Positions 35,827 to 47,135 of a stretch of DNA of 64,000 nucleotides are shown piece by piece. Below the pieces are notes generated by a model, which was given only the letters and a program-made list of their open reading frames with translations, did not search any database and was not told the DNA's origin. This stretch comes from Cannabis sativa. Lineage: Eukaryota > Streptophyta > Magnoliopsida > Rosales > Cannabaceae. Position 1 is the stretch's first letter. Each line of letters opens with the position of its first letter. The stretch spans positions 48,541,686 to 48,605,685 of the forward strand of contig NC_083604.1 in the NCBI RefSeq assembly GCF_029168945.1. Reading direction: 5' to 3'. The position numbers were made by a program, and so were the translations under genes.

Positions 35827-37086
35827 AGAATAAGACTAAGCTAATAACGACTTTCTTCCTCAACGGTACCACTCATCCACTAGCATCAAACTGACTTCCT
35901 AGAATGGGAAAAAATCAAGGGTGAGCTTATAAAACCTAGTAGGAAAACAACTAACATCAAAGGACCTGTTGGTTTAATAAAATTCCTGCATGGTTAGCTT
36001 TGTAAAAATAAAATATCTCATCACTAGTATCAAAATATATAATCAACATAGAGAGACCACAAAGAATCACAAAATCAAGCGTCAAATGCATATCACACCG
36101 TCCACTAGCTAGAACCCTAGCTCTGAATACCAATCATAGAAAACGACATCCAAAACATAGTTGCACCTGATATCCACCATAATATCGGGACTCAAATTTA
36201 ATTCACTCCCTGTACAGATTCTAGGTCTTTCACCTACAGGTGAGTGCACACCTGATCTACCTATGTTGACACGGAGACTAGGTCGTGAAACAACAATATG
36301 CACCGAACATGATCAACATGGCTCTCATCAGTATAACCAAAACAGGCAAATAATAAGCATAACAAAGGAACATATTCCTTTTTATTTTCTAAAAAATTCG
36401 GCAGCATAACAACTGTATTTTGAATAAACACAAAAATCATAACCTGCATAAATATTGATACACAAAAATATATTTGGCACTCAGTACCCAAGAGCAGTCC
36501 AGAAAAATATGCAGATGAAGTTTTCAATTTTTCAAAAAATTTTCAAATAATAAAAATTTAGAATATGTCTAATGTTATACAACACATCTAAAAATCAAGT
36601 CCAATAATCAAGTTGAGTCTCTACCTCTCCCAAGTCATTAAACTTTGTCCAAAAGACGATCTTAAGCTCTCAAGTCCCGAGCTCTAATTGTTTAGTCCAA
36701 TCTTAGATATTACTCTCACCTATACAATCAAATGGTGAAATCATTATCATTATCGCATTCTACATCCAAAACTGAGTCTGAAGACATATAATATGACTAT
36801 ATTTAAAATTTAGGGTTCTGAAGCCTCACCTAAGTGGTGTACATTAACTATCGGTGGCGGTAAAAATTAGTCTACCGGAAATGTCGCTGAAAATAGGAGT
36901 AGTGTATATCAAAACGACCACCTCTACAAGTAGATCACACCCATGCCAACTGTTTGTCAAAATAGTACACGATGTTGCTGAAAAGTCACCAGAAAGGGGC
37001 GGAGCTACAAAAATGTCACTAGAAAAAGTAGTGAGTTGGGAAAATAGCTTAGTGTGGGTTGTATTCCTCATCGAGCCGAGTCTAGT
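35827..37086 (-). repeat. Outer Tekay-like 3' LTR, piece 2
   Basis: Continues piece 1 after the AGAAT duplication and aligns with about 41501-42770 of the sister LTR. It is interrupted at CTAGT (37082-37086) by a solo LTR. Confidence 0.9.
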
Positions 37087-39176
37087 TGTAATATCCCAGA
37101 AAATACAGTAATATTTTAATTAAACATATTTTATTAAATATGTGATTAAGTGGAGATTACAGTAGGATTATAATCCTACTTAAACTAAATACGAGTTGAT
37201 TAGGGAAATAAGAATAAATAAACCATAATTTATTAATTATGGAGATTATATTGGACTATGCGAGAATCGCAGATACTATAATTTGAATAAAATATTTTTT
37301 GGCTTAACAACTGCGGAACTTGACGGGTGGTCAGAAATGTCACGACATTAAAAGAGGAAATATTTTAGAAGTATTCTAGTTTAGTTTTGAATTTTAAAAG
37401 AATGGAGTTTAATGAATTTATTCTACTTGATTATGTGACTTGGAGTAAGTTGAAGAATTCATATGAATTGAAACCTTGAATATATTGTGTATGTGAGAAT
37501 AAACTGTTCTGGAACTTCTAGGTTGTTTTGGTGATGCTAGGGTCGAATTTTTGGAGGAGGAAAGAACTTTTGGTTGCTGCCCTGCTAGAACCGGTCGACC
37601 GGTTGCCTACAGGGGGGTGTTTTTTGGTTTTTCGTCCGGGCTGGTTCTAGGGCTCAGGGTGGTTTTCAGTATTCAGTGTGGAATGTTTAGAAGTTGTAAA
37701 GCCTAACCAAGAACTATTGGAAGTTAATGATTGTCCGGTTTTGGGAATTAAAGATTATTCCACAGATTTTAATGAATGTATTAATTGAGTGTTGTTGTCG
37801 TGACATAGGTCCTAGGATCGTCAAGCTTTGATTCCACTTAGACGGGATGCACGCTAAACTTCTGGACTGAGGTAAGAAAAGTATTAAATATTGTATAAGG
37901 TTAATGTTATGATTCTTACAGTTTTGATTAAGATCGAAATCTTGTCATACGTTGTTGTGACTTAATCCTAACCGAGGTTAACGATATGTATTGGATGTGA
38001 CTCGATTGTTGATCGAAGAAAATAATAGGAAACGATTATCATCGTTTGACTCGATTATGATCGAGGGAAATATTAGGAAACGATTATCATCGTTTGACTC
38101 GATTATGATCGAGGGAAATATTATGAAACAATTATTATCGTTTGACTCGATTATTATCGTTGTGGCTCGATTATGATCGAGTAAAAGAAACGGTTATTAC
38201 CATTATGAGTAATTAGTCCTGAAACTGCGGATAGGTTTCTTACTTATCGTTTGCTGTATCGGGCAACAATAGTGACATATACAGCTCGTGGTTAACGAGT
38301 GGTAAGAGTACTTTATGAAGTACAGAAATTGTGTAATTACGATGTTGTGAAATGAATCAAAAGTGTTATTATGTGCTAAGTTGTAATTGAATACATTTTG
38401 TTATAGTATGATTGAATGAACGTTATATTGCTTATGAAGTTGATCACTTTTCTTGTAATCTCAGTGGCTTAGGGATGTAAGAATATAAGATTATAATGAT
38501 CCTTGACTAGAGTGCTTTATGAAGCTCTGTAATTGAATGGACATGTTAATGTGTGAACTAGAGTACTTTATGAAGCATTGAAAGTAAGTGTTTATGATAC
38601 TATATGATTAGGGTATTTTATGAAACACTGAGGTTGGTGATTATGTATAACTATACTTACTTTTGTAACAAGTTTGCTCGTATAGATGTTGCATTGTATA
38701 CGTATGTTGAAAGAAAATGATCTCATGGTATATACAATCTGTGGTACTATAATTTGCTATCATTTCCCATGAGTTGCATTATCTAGTAACTTTTCTTGCT
38801 GAGTCACTGTGACTCACGGGTGCTTCTTGGTGCAGGTAAAAAGATTAACAATTTTGTTCGGCTATGGGTCAGAGGTCTCCCAGCAATATACATATCAACC
38901 GTGTTGTCTTGGCTTCTGGGAAGCAGGGTCGACCACTTTTCTCTTATGTATGAAAGTGTAACTTTATTTTTTTTATATTAACGGTTTTGCAACTTGTTAT
39001 AAAGAAATTTTATAAACAGGGGATCCCTATATTTTAGTTGTGTTCATAAAGAAGGTTTATTTTAAAATTGAATCAAAAGTTTTAATTAAACCACACCCTT
39101 TCCAAAAGTTTATAGATTAGTAATAATAAGTTTATAAAAGCACACACGTGGCGTCCCTGATAGTTAGGGCGTTACA
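37087..39176. mobile_element. Solo LTR, Ty3/gypsy (chromovirus-like)
   Basis: 2090 bases starting TGTAATATCCC and ending GGGCGTTACA, with the 5-base duplication CTAGT at 37082-37086 and 39177-39181. There is no internal region. The sister LTR of the outer element reads straight through this site (GAGTCTATTGGTGAAG near 42770). The TGTAATATCCC/GTTACA termini resemble Tekay-type LTRs, but it is a different family from the two neighbours. It carries a perfect 16-base palindrome AACCGGTCGACCGGTT (37589-37604) and a 48-base tandem repeat. Confidence 0.93.
38004..38200. repeat. 48-base tandem repeat inside the solo LTR
   Basis: Units start at 38004, 38053 and 38101, with a partial, rearranged fourth from 38149. 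Each unit has GATTATGATCGAGGGAAATA then ACGATTATCATCGTTTGACT. TCGAT-TATG-ATCGA palindromes recur at the unit junctions. Confidence 0.9.
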
Positions 39177-39181
39177 CTAGT

Positions 39182-39594
39182 GGTGAAGACGGCTCGTCAA
39201 ACGGACACTGGAGGTGACCGGAAAATCCGTTCAAAGTTTGAATCGCAAAACTTTGACTTGCGATCCAGAGCTAATGGCAGTGAAAGAAGCGGCCCCGCTT
39301 GGGGGCTTGAGGTCACCGGCACCTGGGGATTCGAATGGTCCGGGGCATGGGGTTGGTTGGTGGTCGGAGGTGGGTTGCCGAAGAGTGGTGGTGGCGATGG
39401 TGGCTTGTGGGTTTCTTTTTGTGTTTTGAAGAGAGAGAAATGAGAGATTGAGTGAGGAAGAGGACAAAATGGGTGGTATAAATCTTATTTTGATTTTTAT
39501 ATATATATACATATATATTTTTTTTTCTTATTATTTATTTATTTATTATTATTATATACATAGCTTTTGACTTAGTCAAAACCGAGTCTTCACA
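39182..39594 (-). repeat. Outer Tekay-like 3' LTR, piece 3
   Basis: Resumes GGTGAAGACGGCTCGTCAAACG as in the sister LTR near 42777 and ends GTCTTCACA. The plus-strand sequence after it, TTCTCCCCTCCTAG, is the complement of the polypurine tract. Confidence 0.9.
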
Positions 39595-40620
39595 TTCTCC
39601 CCTCCTAGAAAAAATTTCGTCCCAAAATTTTAAAGTACAACCTGAAGTTGAAAATTAAACAAGTGAGGATACTTTATATACATCTCAGACTCTAACTCCT
39701 AAGTAGCCTCGTCTTCTCTGTGGTTTTTCCATAAGACCTTGACTACTAGAATCTCTCTGTTCCTTAACACTTTTAGCTTTGTCGTTAAGATTTTGACACG
39801 TTGTTCTTCATAAGTCACATCTTCCTGAAGATGGATAGCCTCATACTCAATAACACGTGACGGATCTAGAGTATATTTCCTCAACATAGACACATGGAAC
39901 ACATTATGAACATGTCCTAACTGTCTCGGTAGTTTAATCGGTAAGCGACCTCCCCAATCCTTTCGATAACCTCAAAAGATCCAATGTACATCAGGGCTAG
40001 CTTACCCTTCACCCCAAATCTCGTTACGCCACGCATAAGAGTAATTTTCAAGAAGCCATAATCACCAACATCAAACTCAACTTCCCGTCGATGGAGATCA
40101 GCATAGCTTTTTTGATGACTCTAAACAACCTTAAGTCTTTCTTGGATTCCCTTAATCTTCTCAGTGGTACTATAGTGATAATCTAGGGTCCAATAGTGAC
40201 ATGCTCATCTAGTTCTGCCCAACACAATGGCGATCTGCATGGTCTCCTTTATAAGTCCTCATAAGGAGCCATGCCTATACTGGCTTGGTAGCTATTGTTG
40301 TATGTGAATTCCACAAGTAACAAATGTTCTCCCCAACTACCTCCAAAATCTAAAACATAAGAGCGAAGCATGTCTTCCAAAGTCTGTATGGTCCTCTCAA
40401 ACTATCCATCTGTCTGTGGAAGATGGGCAGTACTGAAGTGAAGTTCAGTTCTTAAGGCTTGTTGCAAGGCCTTCCAAAACCTTGATGTAAATTGAGGATC
40501 TCTATCAGAAATAATGCTTGAGGGCACTCCATGTAGTCGAACTATATTGTCTACATAAAGTCGAACTAGCTTGGTAAGAAACAATGCTTGAAGGCACTCC
40601 ATGTAAATTGAGGATCTCAA
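39595..40620 (-). pseudogene. Integrase and chromodomain remnant of the outer Tekay-like element
   Basis: Minus-strand islands: integrase core [20 protein letters not shown] then [20 protein letters not shown] with the second catalytic Asp, and [11 protein letters not shown]. Further down, FHVSMLRKYTLDPSRVIEYE, LQEDVTYEEQRVKILTTKLK, VLRNREILVVKVLWKN and ELESEMYIKYPHLF form a chromodomain-type end. An in-frame TAG replaces the Trp of EEATWELE. The upstream half of integrase and all of RT and RNase H are missing. Several frameshifts. Confidence 0.85.
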
Positions 40621-41107
40621 ATGCAACGCATGGCTAAAAGTTTCCCAACTCAAACCCAACATACTTGCAAACACTAAAGATATAAAGGAATGTGATGCAC
40701 CAGTATCAAACAACCCATGAGCCCAAGAGTGTGAGATAAGAACCATACCGCTATCAACTCCCTGGTCAGCACCGCCCTGTACATCATCAACCCCAAGAGC
40801 GTAGGCTTGAGCGGATGACTTTGCTTTTACCTTTCCTTTTCCCTGACTAAGATGGCTTGCACTTGCACCAGACCCTCCACCTTGATTTTATCCTCTTTGA
40901 CTCCCACTAGGAGCAAGAGTTTGGAAACCTTGTGTGTACCCCATGTTGAACCCTAAATCTTGTGGCCTAGACTGATGTTGATACTGAGGCTACTGGCCCG
41001 ATCGGGGTGTTTACCACAACTGAAGCACCCATATGGTCCACTATGAGTCTTTCCAAATGAACCACTACAAGTGCTACCCCCCACAAAATTGTTGTCCTTG
41101 GGACCAC
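40621..41107 (-). pseudogene. Protease and gag zinc-knuckle scraps of the outer Tekay-like element
   Basis: The protease site [20 protein letters not shown] (about 40660-40730) runs into a patchwork at 40484-40640 and then into integrase. Upstream, frames give GCFSCGKH at about 41000-41030, the start of a CCHC knuckle, and a Gly/Ser-rich approach to it. The LTR boundary at 41107/41108 abuts gag coding sequence, so the leader, the primer-binding site and most of gag were deleted. Confidence 0.75.
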
Positions 41108-43169
41108 TGTGCTACCCGAGCCCTAGGTCGTGGAAGATATGAAATATCCATAACTTGGGTGGTCAAAGGTCACACTTTGACCCTTGTAAGAAGATAAAGC
41201 TTATAAATGATCCTTTTATTTATATCACAAAATACTTATTTAAAAGTTATGGGTTAACTCCTATATTAATAAAAAAATATCAGTAACAAAATCAGGACCA
41301 CTCATCAATATAGAATAAGAATAATATCCCCACAGTTATGTAATCACCGAATAGATAGATTTAATATGTCAATAAAATACCAAAATAATACCTAGCACCC
41401 ATCATTCCTCATTTCTAACTAGTACATAGCTAATTTAAGTCATCCAGACCATCCATTTCAGCTTAAATACAAAATCAATTTCATTAGAAGATTAAAGAGT
41501 AGAATAAGACTAAACTAATAACAACTTTCTTTCTCAACGGTACCATCCTCATCCACCAGTGTCAAACTGAGTTTCTAGAGTGGGAGAAAATATGGGTGAG
41601 CTTATAAATCCCACTAGGAAAGCAACTAACATCAAAGGACCTCTTGGTTTAATAAAATTACTGAATGTTTAGCTTTGTAAAAATAAAATATCTCAACACC
41701 AGTATCGAAATATATAAATAGCATAGAGAGACCACAAAGAATCATAAAATCAAGTGTCAAATGCATATCAAATCGTCCGCTAGACCCGTAGCTCTCAACA
41801 CCAATCATAGAAAACGACATCCAAAACTGAGTAGTTGCACCTGATATCCACCACGATATTGGGACTTAGATTTAATTCACTTCCTGTATAGATTCTAGGT
41901 CTTTCACCTACAGGTGAGTGCACACCTAATCTACCTATGATGACATAGAGATTAGGTCGTGAAACAACAATATGCACCAAACATGATCAACATGGCTCTC
42001 GTCAGTATAACCAAAGCAGGCAAATAATAAGCATAACAAAAGAACATATTCCTTTTTATTTTCTAAAAAATTCGGCAGCATAACAACTGTATTTTGAATA
42101 AACCCAAAAATCATAACCTGCAAAAATATTGATACATAAAAATATGTTTGGCACTCCATGCCTCAGAACAGTCTAGAAAAATATGCAGATTAAGTTTTCA
42201 ATTTTTTAAACAATTGGCGAATAATAAAAATTTAAAATATGTTTAATGTTATACAACACATCTAAAAATCAAGTCCAATAATTAAGTTGAGTCCTCGCCT
42301 CTCCCAAGTCGTTAAACTTTGTCCAAAAGAGGATCTTAAGCTCTTAAGCTCTTAAGCTCTCAAGTCCCGAGCTCCAATTGTTTAGTCCAATCTTAGATGT
42401 TACTCTCACCTATACCATCAAATAGTTAAATAATTATCATCATCCCATTCTACATCTAAAACTAAGTATAACGACATAAAATATGACTATATTTAAAATT
42501 TAGGGTTCCGAAGCCTCACCTAAGCGGTGTACATTAACTATCGATGGTCGTAAAAATCAATGTACCGGAAATGTCGCCAAAAATAGGAATACTGTATATT
42601 AAAATGACCACCTCGACGAGTAGATCATACCCATGCTAACTGTTTGTCAAAACAGTACACGATGTCGCCAGAAAGTTGTCGGATAGGGGCAGAGCTACAA
42701 AAATGTCACCGAAAAAAGTAGCGAGTTGGACAAAATAGCTAAGTGTGGGTTGTTCTTCTGTCAAGCTGAGTCTATTGGTGAAGACGGCTCGTCAAACGGA
42801 CACCGGAGGTGATTGGAAAATCCGTTCAAAGTTTGAACCACCAAACTTTGACTTGCGATTCTGAGCTAATGGCGGCGAAAGAAGCGGCGCCGCTTGGGGG
42901 GTGAGGTCGCTGGCACCTGGGGGTTCGAATGGTCTGGTGCATGGGTCTGGTCGGTGGCCAGTGGTGGGTCGCCAGAGAGTGGTGGTGATGGTGGTTTGTG
43001 GGTTTCCTTCTGTGTTTTGAAGAGAGAGAAAAAGAGAGATTGAGTGAGGAAGAGGACGAAATGGGATGATTTAAATGTGATTTTGATTTTTTTATATATA
43101 TATACATATATATTTTATTATTATTATTATATTTATAGCTTTTGACTTAGTCAAAATCGTGTCTTCACA
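41108..43169 (-). repeat. 5' LTR of the outer Tekay-like element
   Basis: 2062 bases, uninterrupted, and so the reference for both nested insertions in the sister LTR. The first 15 bases on the plus strand (TGTGCTACCCGAGCC) are diverged from the sister (TGTCACGACCCAAGT), so this edge is uncertain by about 15 bases. The other edge is fixed by the duplication TATTA (43170-43174). Confidence 0.88.
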
Positions 43170-43174
43170 TATTA

Positions 43175-43664
43175 TATCAAGATTACAAGATTATATATGA
43201 GAAAACTATAGAAGAAGAATAATAACACACAATAAGTTTGACTAAAGCTTAAGGATCTTTGTCCTGAAAGTCATTTAATTCCTCCATCATATTGACACTT
43301 AAAGAAACTCTAGAAATACTCTTAAGAATATATCAAGTCTCATATGCTCAGCCTAGTTTCTAAGGGCATATCCTCACAAGGTTAACCTCAACAAATTATT
43401 TCAACGATATGTCTCTCACAAGTGAACAATATGACCTCTATTTATAGAGTTTTCACTCTCATATAAACATGAATAACCACTATAAAGCCCTTAGATGTTG
43501 CCAATCATTAATTGGGCATTTATGATATTAATTAGGTGATTTAGAGTAGGTTTGGGCTATTAGAAAGACTCCCAAATTTTTAAAAATGTATGCACTTGTA
43601 TGCTGAAAAAATAGTAACCATTTTTTTAGCTTTGACCAATTTTTCTTCAAAATGTTCCAAATCA
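43175..43664 (-). repeat. Main part of a minus-strand copia-like LTR
   Basis: A TATAAATAGAGG promoter motif on the minus strand at about 43436-43449. On the minus strand, CAAGTGGGAG (43665-43674) followed by TGATTTGGAA looks like the copia polypurine tract and LTR start. With the 74-base end at 26061-26134 the LTR would be about 565 bases, ending TTTTCCAACA. The partner LTR was not found. Confidence 0.45.
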
Positions 43665-45189
43665 CTCCCACTTGATTTTGAACCATTTATACACCTTATA
43701 AATGTATAAATAAAGTTTTCAACAACTATAATTTTAATAGCTATCATTCATTCACATTTATAAATAACTAGTAACATCTTTTATTAATTTAAGAGTGAAA
43801 AAGTGGTGAGGGTTACATATTCAAATGATCATCAAATTAAAAGATTTACAACTTCGATTTTGTGATCATTCTACACACATTTTGTAACTCAATAATGTAT
43901 GTTACAATTTGACAAAATTAATAATTTATCACACTTAATTATTTGTAACTTAATTATTTAATCGAAACATTTTATTATATAAAATAATATATATAACATT
44001 TGTAGAAAATAATTTTATAACACAATATTTTATTTAATCAATTAAATATTATATTACAAAGTAATATAATATTCTCCCACTTGATTAAATAACTCCACTC
44101 TAATAGAAATCATTGAATTTGTGCATAGTGTAAAATATCTTTCAACTTAATTTTTATTTGAGTGTAATTACCACAACGTTTGTCAAAATTTTTGTTGCCA
44201 TAACATTCAACCACTATTCTTTGATAATTAACTGGTAATAACACACATACCTTCCACTCAAGAACCTTATAAATTTCTTTTGCACTGTCAATGGTCATGT
44301 GCACAAATCCAATTTATGGAGTTTCTATAGAGAATAACTCTCAATTCTCATAAGAGACGTCAACAACCCTACTCCATATAGTTAGAATTTTAGTGTCTCA
44401 CAACTCTTTAGATACTTTCTTAATCTTAAGTGAGTTTTCTTAAGTTGTAGCTCCATTAAAAAACTATTTGGTTTTAACCCTCCAATTTTCACTACATGTG
44501 CTCACCTATAAATAGAACAATTGAGGACCACATTCACTCTATGGACTTGTGATTACCTATTAAACTTAAGACTTGATTTTTACAAGTGTTAAGATAGGTT
44601 ACCATCAATGAGTAAAATACTAAGAGAGTTTAGGTCCCATCCCTCGAAATTCATGTTTTAATCTTGTGTGAAAAATAAGCAATTTGTTAACCTCACATTT
44701 TTTATTCCAAACGAATCATGCTAGCAAAATATAGTGTCCACATTTAAGGTGACCACTATTCTCCTTCATTACTTAAGCTTTAAAAATTTAATCATAAAAG
44801 ATTAATTTTTACCCAACTCAAATTCTCAATAATTTTGATACCAAGCATATAAAAATTAAACACTTATTTAGACACCAAACATGTCTTAATTACACACTTA
44901 ACCTTAGACACCAAACATGTCAAATTCACACTTTATCTAAGACACCAATCATGTCTCAGATATACGTTAGTTTTAGACACCAGACATGTCTAAACTGTCA
45001 TATTGGAGTATACACCCGCACACTTTCATATTTTATTGATAATATAATATTTGCATCTTGATTCTAAAAATATATAAGACGCTTTGTCTCTATAGTTATT
45101 ATTTTAGATTTAATTTCCTTCTTGAAATTATTACCACCAAATGTGTCAAAATTTCACATATGCACATAGCAAAATAAGCCTTTGAAATT
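43665..45189. other. Unassigned repeat-like DNA
   Basis: If the LTR call at 43175-43664 is right, this is the 3' internal region of that minus-strand copia-like element. I find no pol motif in it. A second CAAGTGGGAGAA (minus, about 44072-44083) resembles another polypurine tract. A short tandem repeat lies at 44838-44995. Confidence 0.35.
44838..44995. repeat. 34-36 base tandem repeat
   Basis: Units start with GACACCAAACATGTC or close variants at 44871, 44907, 44941 and 44976, with a degenerate first unit (GATACCAAGCATAT) at 44838. The sequence between units is AT-rich and varies. Confidence 0.8.
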
Positions 45190-46045
45190 AATTCTACCAT
45201 TAAAGGGAAAAATTTGAGCTCAAAAGCTCAAACCTTGCTTAAGCTTCACAACAAGCCACAATTTCATGTTAAAATCACTCAAACTAGCATACAAATACTT
45301 CAGAAAACATATTAAAACCTAAAAACTCGCACAACAATCCTAACTCAAAAAAAAGCCTGGGAACCTAACCTCAAAACTTGAAATTGAAAGGAAAAGATAA
45401 GGGGGAAACTTACCCAACTGAATACTTGTGCTACAACAGCTCAAATCTTCAAGAATTGGTCTAAAATGCTGAAGAACTTGCTAGTTTTCTAGTTTCTAGG
45501 GTGAGGCCTAATAAGAGAGGAGAGAGGAAGAGATAATGGGTTATTATTTCTAACTTTTCCAATTGATTAAATGAGTCATTATAAATTACTCTTTCTACAA
45601 TCAACCAAAAGTAATAAGGATAAGCTTAAAAAATTAAATAAATCAATTCAATTCCCACTTAATAAAATAATACTAATTTTAGGGTAAAAGACTTAATTAC
45701 CCTTTCTTACACATGTAACCAATACACACAAAGAGGTAAAATGGTCTTAAACTATAACCATATTAACTCTTGACATTCTAAATGTCTAACTAACTCACCC
45801 TGTTATTTCTAAAGTACAGAACAAAAATAAAATGACTCTATAGGCCATACATTGCATTTCATCACTGTTACCAGCATAAAATATGAAAATCATAATATTT
45901 CACATATAACAATATTAGCTCACCTAGAACTCAAATATATCTCCACAATTACATAAATAATATTCAAAAGTCTAATTCTAAATTTAAGCCCTAATTATCT
46001 ATTAATTCTCATAATAAAAGTAAGTGGTCATTATAGTTGCAGCAC
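45190..46045 (-). repeat. Eroded Tekay-type LTR fragment
   Basis: Follows the same order of short blocks as the inner element LTR (27730-28680): an AGCTCAAAAGCTCAAA stretch, AAACTAGCATACAAATAC, a GGGGAAACTTACC stretch, an AGAGAGGAAGAG stretch, GGTAAAAGACTTAATTACCC, and GACATTCTAAATGTCTAAC. Overall identity is low. Edges are approximate and no target duplication was established. Confidence 0.45.
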
Positions 46046-46049
46046 TACA

Positions 46050-47135
46050 ACCTGGTTAGGGACTGAGTCAAGAGAGTGTTAAAACCTCCAAGCATATTTG
46101 GTGGTGTTGGTATTGTTCATTCTACTTTGAATGTTGTAGAAATGAGTGATAATGAACCAAAGATCATATAGGGAGGCTATGAACTCAACTCACAGTAGGA
46201 AATGGGGAGCAACAATGGACAATGAAATGGACTCACTAGTGAAGAATATAACCTGGATTCAGTGAGAAAATAATCTTGTAGTGCAAGATCATACAGGGAG
46301 GCTATGAACTCAACTGACAGTAGGAAATGGGGAACAACAATGGACAATGAAATGGACTCACTAGGGAAGAATATAACCTGGATTCAGTGAGAAAATAAAA
46401 AGATAAGAGAATCATTAGCAACAAGTGGATTTATAAACTTAAAGACACAATTCTAGGGTGTGACTCAGCTAGATTTAAGGCTAGACTAGTGGCAAGGGAC
46501 TTTACACAGAACGAAGGTATAGATTATATAGAGATATAGCAGTAAAACAAACCTCAATTCAAATGTTGCTAGCTTTGACAGGTATGGATGACTTAGAATT
46601 GGATCAAATGGATGTGAAAGCAACATTTTTGTATGTGGAATTAGATGAAGAAATCCACATGAAGCAGCCTCAAGGATAAGAGGTAAAGGGAAAGGAAGAC
46701 TATGTGTGCTTGCTCAAGAGATCACTTTATGGTCTTAAGCAGGCCCCTAGGCGATGGTACAAAAGATTTGATGAGTAAATCACCAATTAGAATTCAAGAA
46801 GAGTGTCTATGACTGTTGTGTTTATGTTAAAATTGCCAATGTCAAATTTGTGGTATATCTACTACTTTATGTAGATTATATGCTAATTTCAAGAAAAAGA
46901 AATGAAGAAATCAAGAAGGTAAAACAACTATTAAGCTTTGAGTTTAAAATGAAAGACCTTGGTGAAGCTAAGAAAATACTTAAGATTGAAATACTAAGAG
47001 ACAGGAAAAATAAGAGCCTAATACTATCTCAAAGTGCGTACATCACAAAAGTGCTGCACAGGTTTGGTTTTCCAGATGTAAAACCAGTTAGTGCACCTTT
47101 AGCACAACATTTAAAACTATCCAAGACTCAATCAC
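46050..47135 (+). pseudogene. Ty1/copia reverse transcriptase, 5' part
   Basis: Plus-strand islands: SYREAMNSTDSRKWGTTMDN, WIYKLKDTI, ARFKARLVARDFTQNEGIDY, LLALTGMDDLELDQMDVKAT, then LLKRSLYGLKQAPRRWYKRF (the classic copia LYGLKQAPRxWY), KFVVYLLLYVDYMLISRKRN and FEFKMKDLGEAKKILKIEIL. The catalytic YVDD appears as YVDY, so the second active-site Asp is lost. Stops and frameshifts break the frame. A 125-base tandem duplication (46161-46285 and 46286-46398) repeats the NSTDSRKWGTTMDNEMDSL segment. Gag and integrase are absent upstream. The frame is cut at 47135, after KPVSAPLAQHLKLSKTQS, by the Athila-like element and resumes at 53101. Confidence 0.88.
46161..46398 (+). repeat. 125-base tandem duplication in the copia RT relic
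   Basis: Unit 1 starts AGATCATATAGGGAGGC at 46161 and unit 2 AGATCATACAGGGAGGC at 46286. Both run to GATTCAGTGAGAAAATAA with only a few differences. Confidence 0.92.

Larger units (their letters stand above)
26135..43169 (-). mobile_element. Outer Tekay-like Ty3/gypsy chromovirus, internally deleted
   Basis: Minus orientation. Target duplication TATTA at 26130-26134 and 43170-43174. The 3' LTR is in three pieces (26135-26533, 35832-37086, 39182-39594), together 2067 bases. The 5' LTR at 41108-43169 is 2062 bases, so removing the two nested insertions restores the expected size. The internal region is only about 1.5 kb (39595-41107). It contains a gag zinc-knuckle scrap, a protease active-site region joined directly to the integrase core, and a chromodomain-like end; reverse transcriptase and RNase H are gone, and the primer-binding site is not visible. 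A polypurine tract (TTTTTTCTAGGAGGGGAGAA on the minus strand) precedes the 3' LTR. Non-autonomous and decayed. Confidence 0.88.

Noticed and set aside
38004..38200. CRISPR-like array
   Set aside because: The 48-base units are contiguous with no unique spacers, and this is a plant LTR; it is a minisatellite.
39180..39443. Glycine/tryptophan-rich plus-strand frame
   Set aside because: It lies inside an LTR; the sister LTR (42780-43030) does not keep the frame, so it is not coding.
26061..46035. A TTATA target duplication (26056-26060 and 46031-46035) bounding one large element
   Set aside because: TTATA is common in this AT-rich DNA, and the right end falls within an eroded Tekay-type LTR fragment with no matching terminus.
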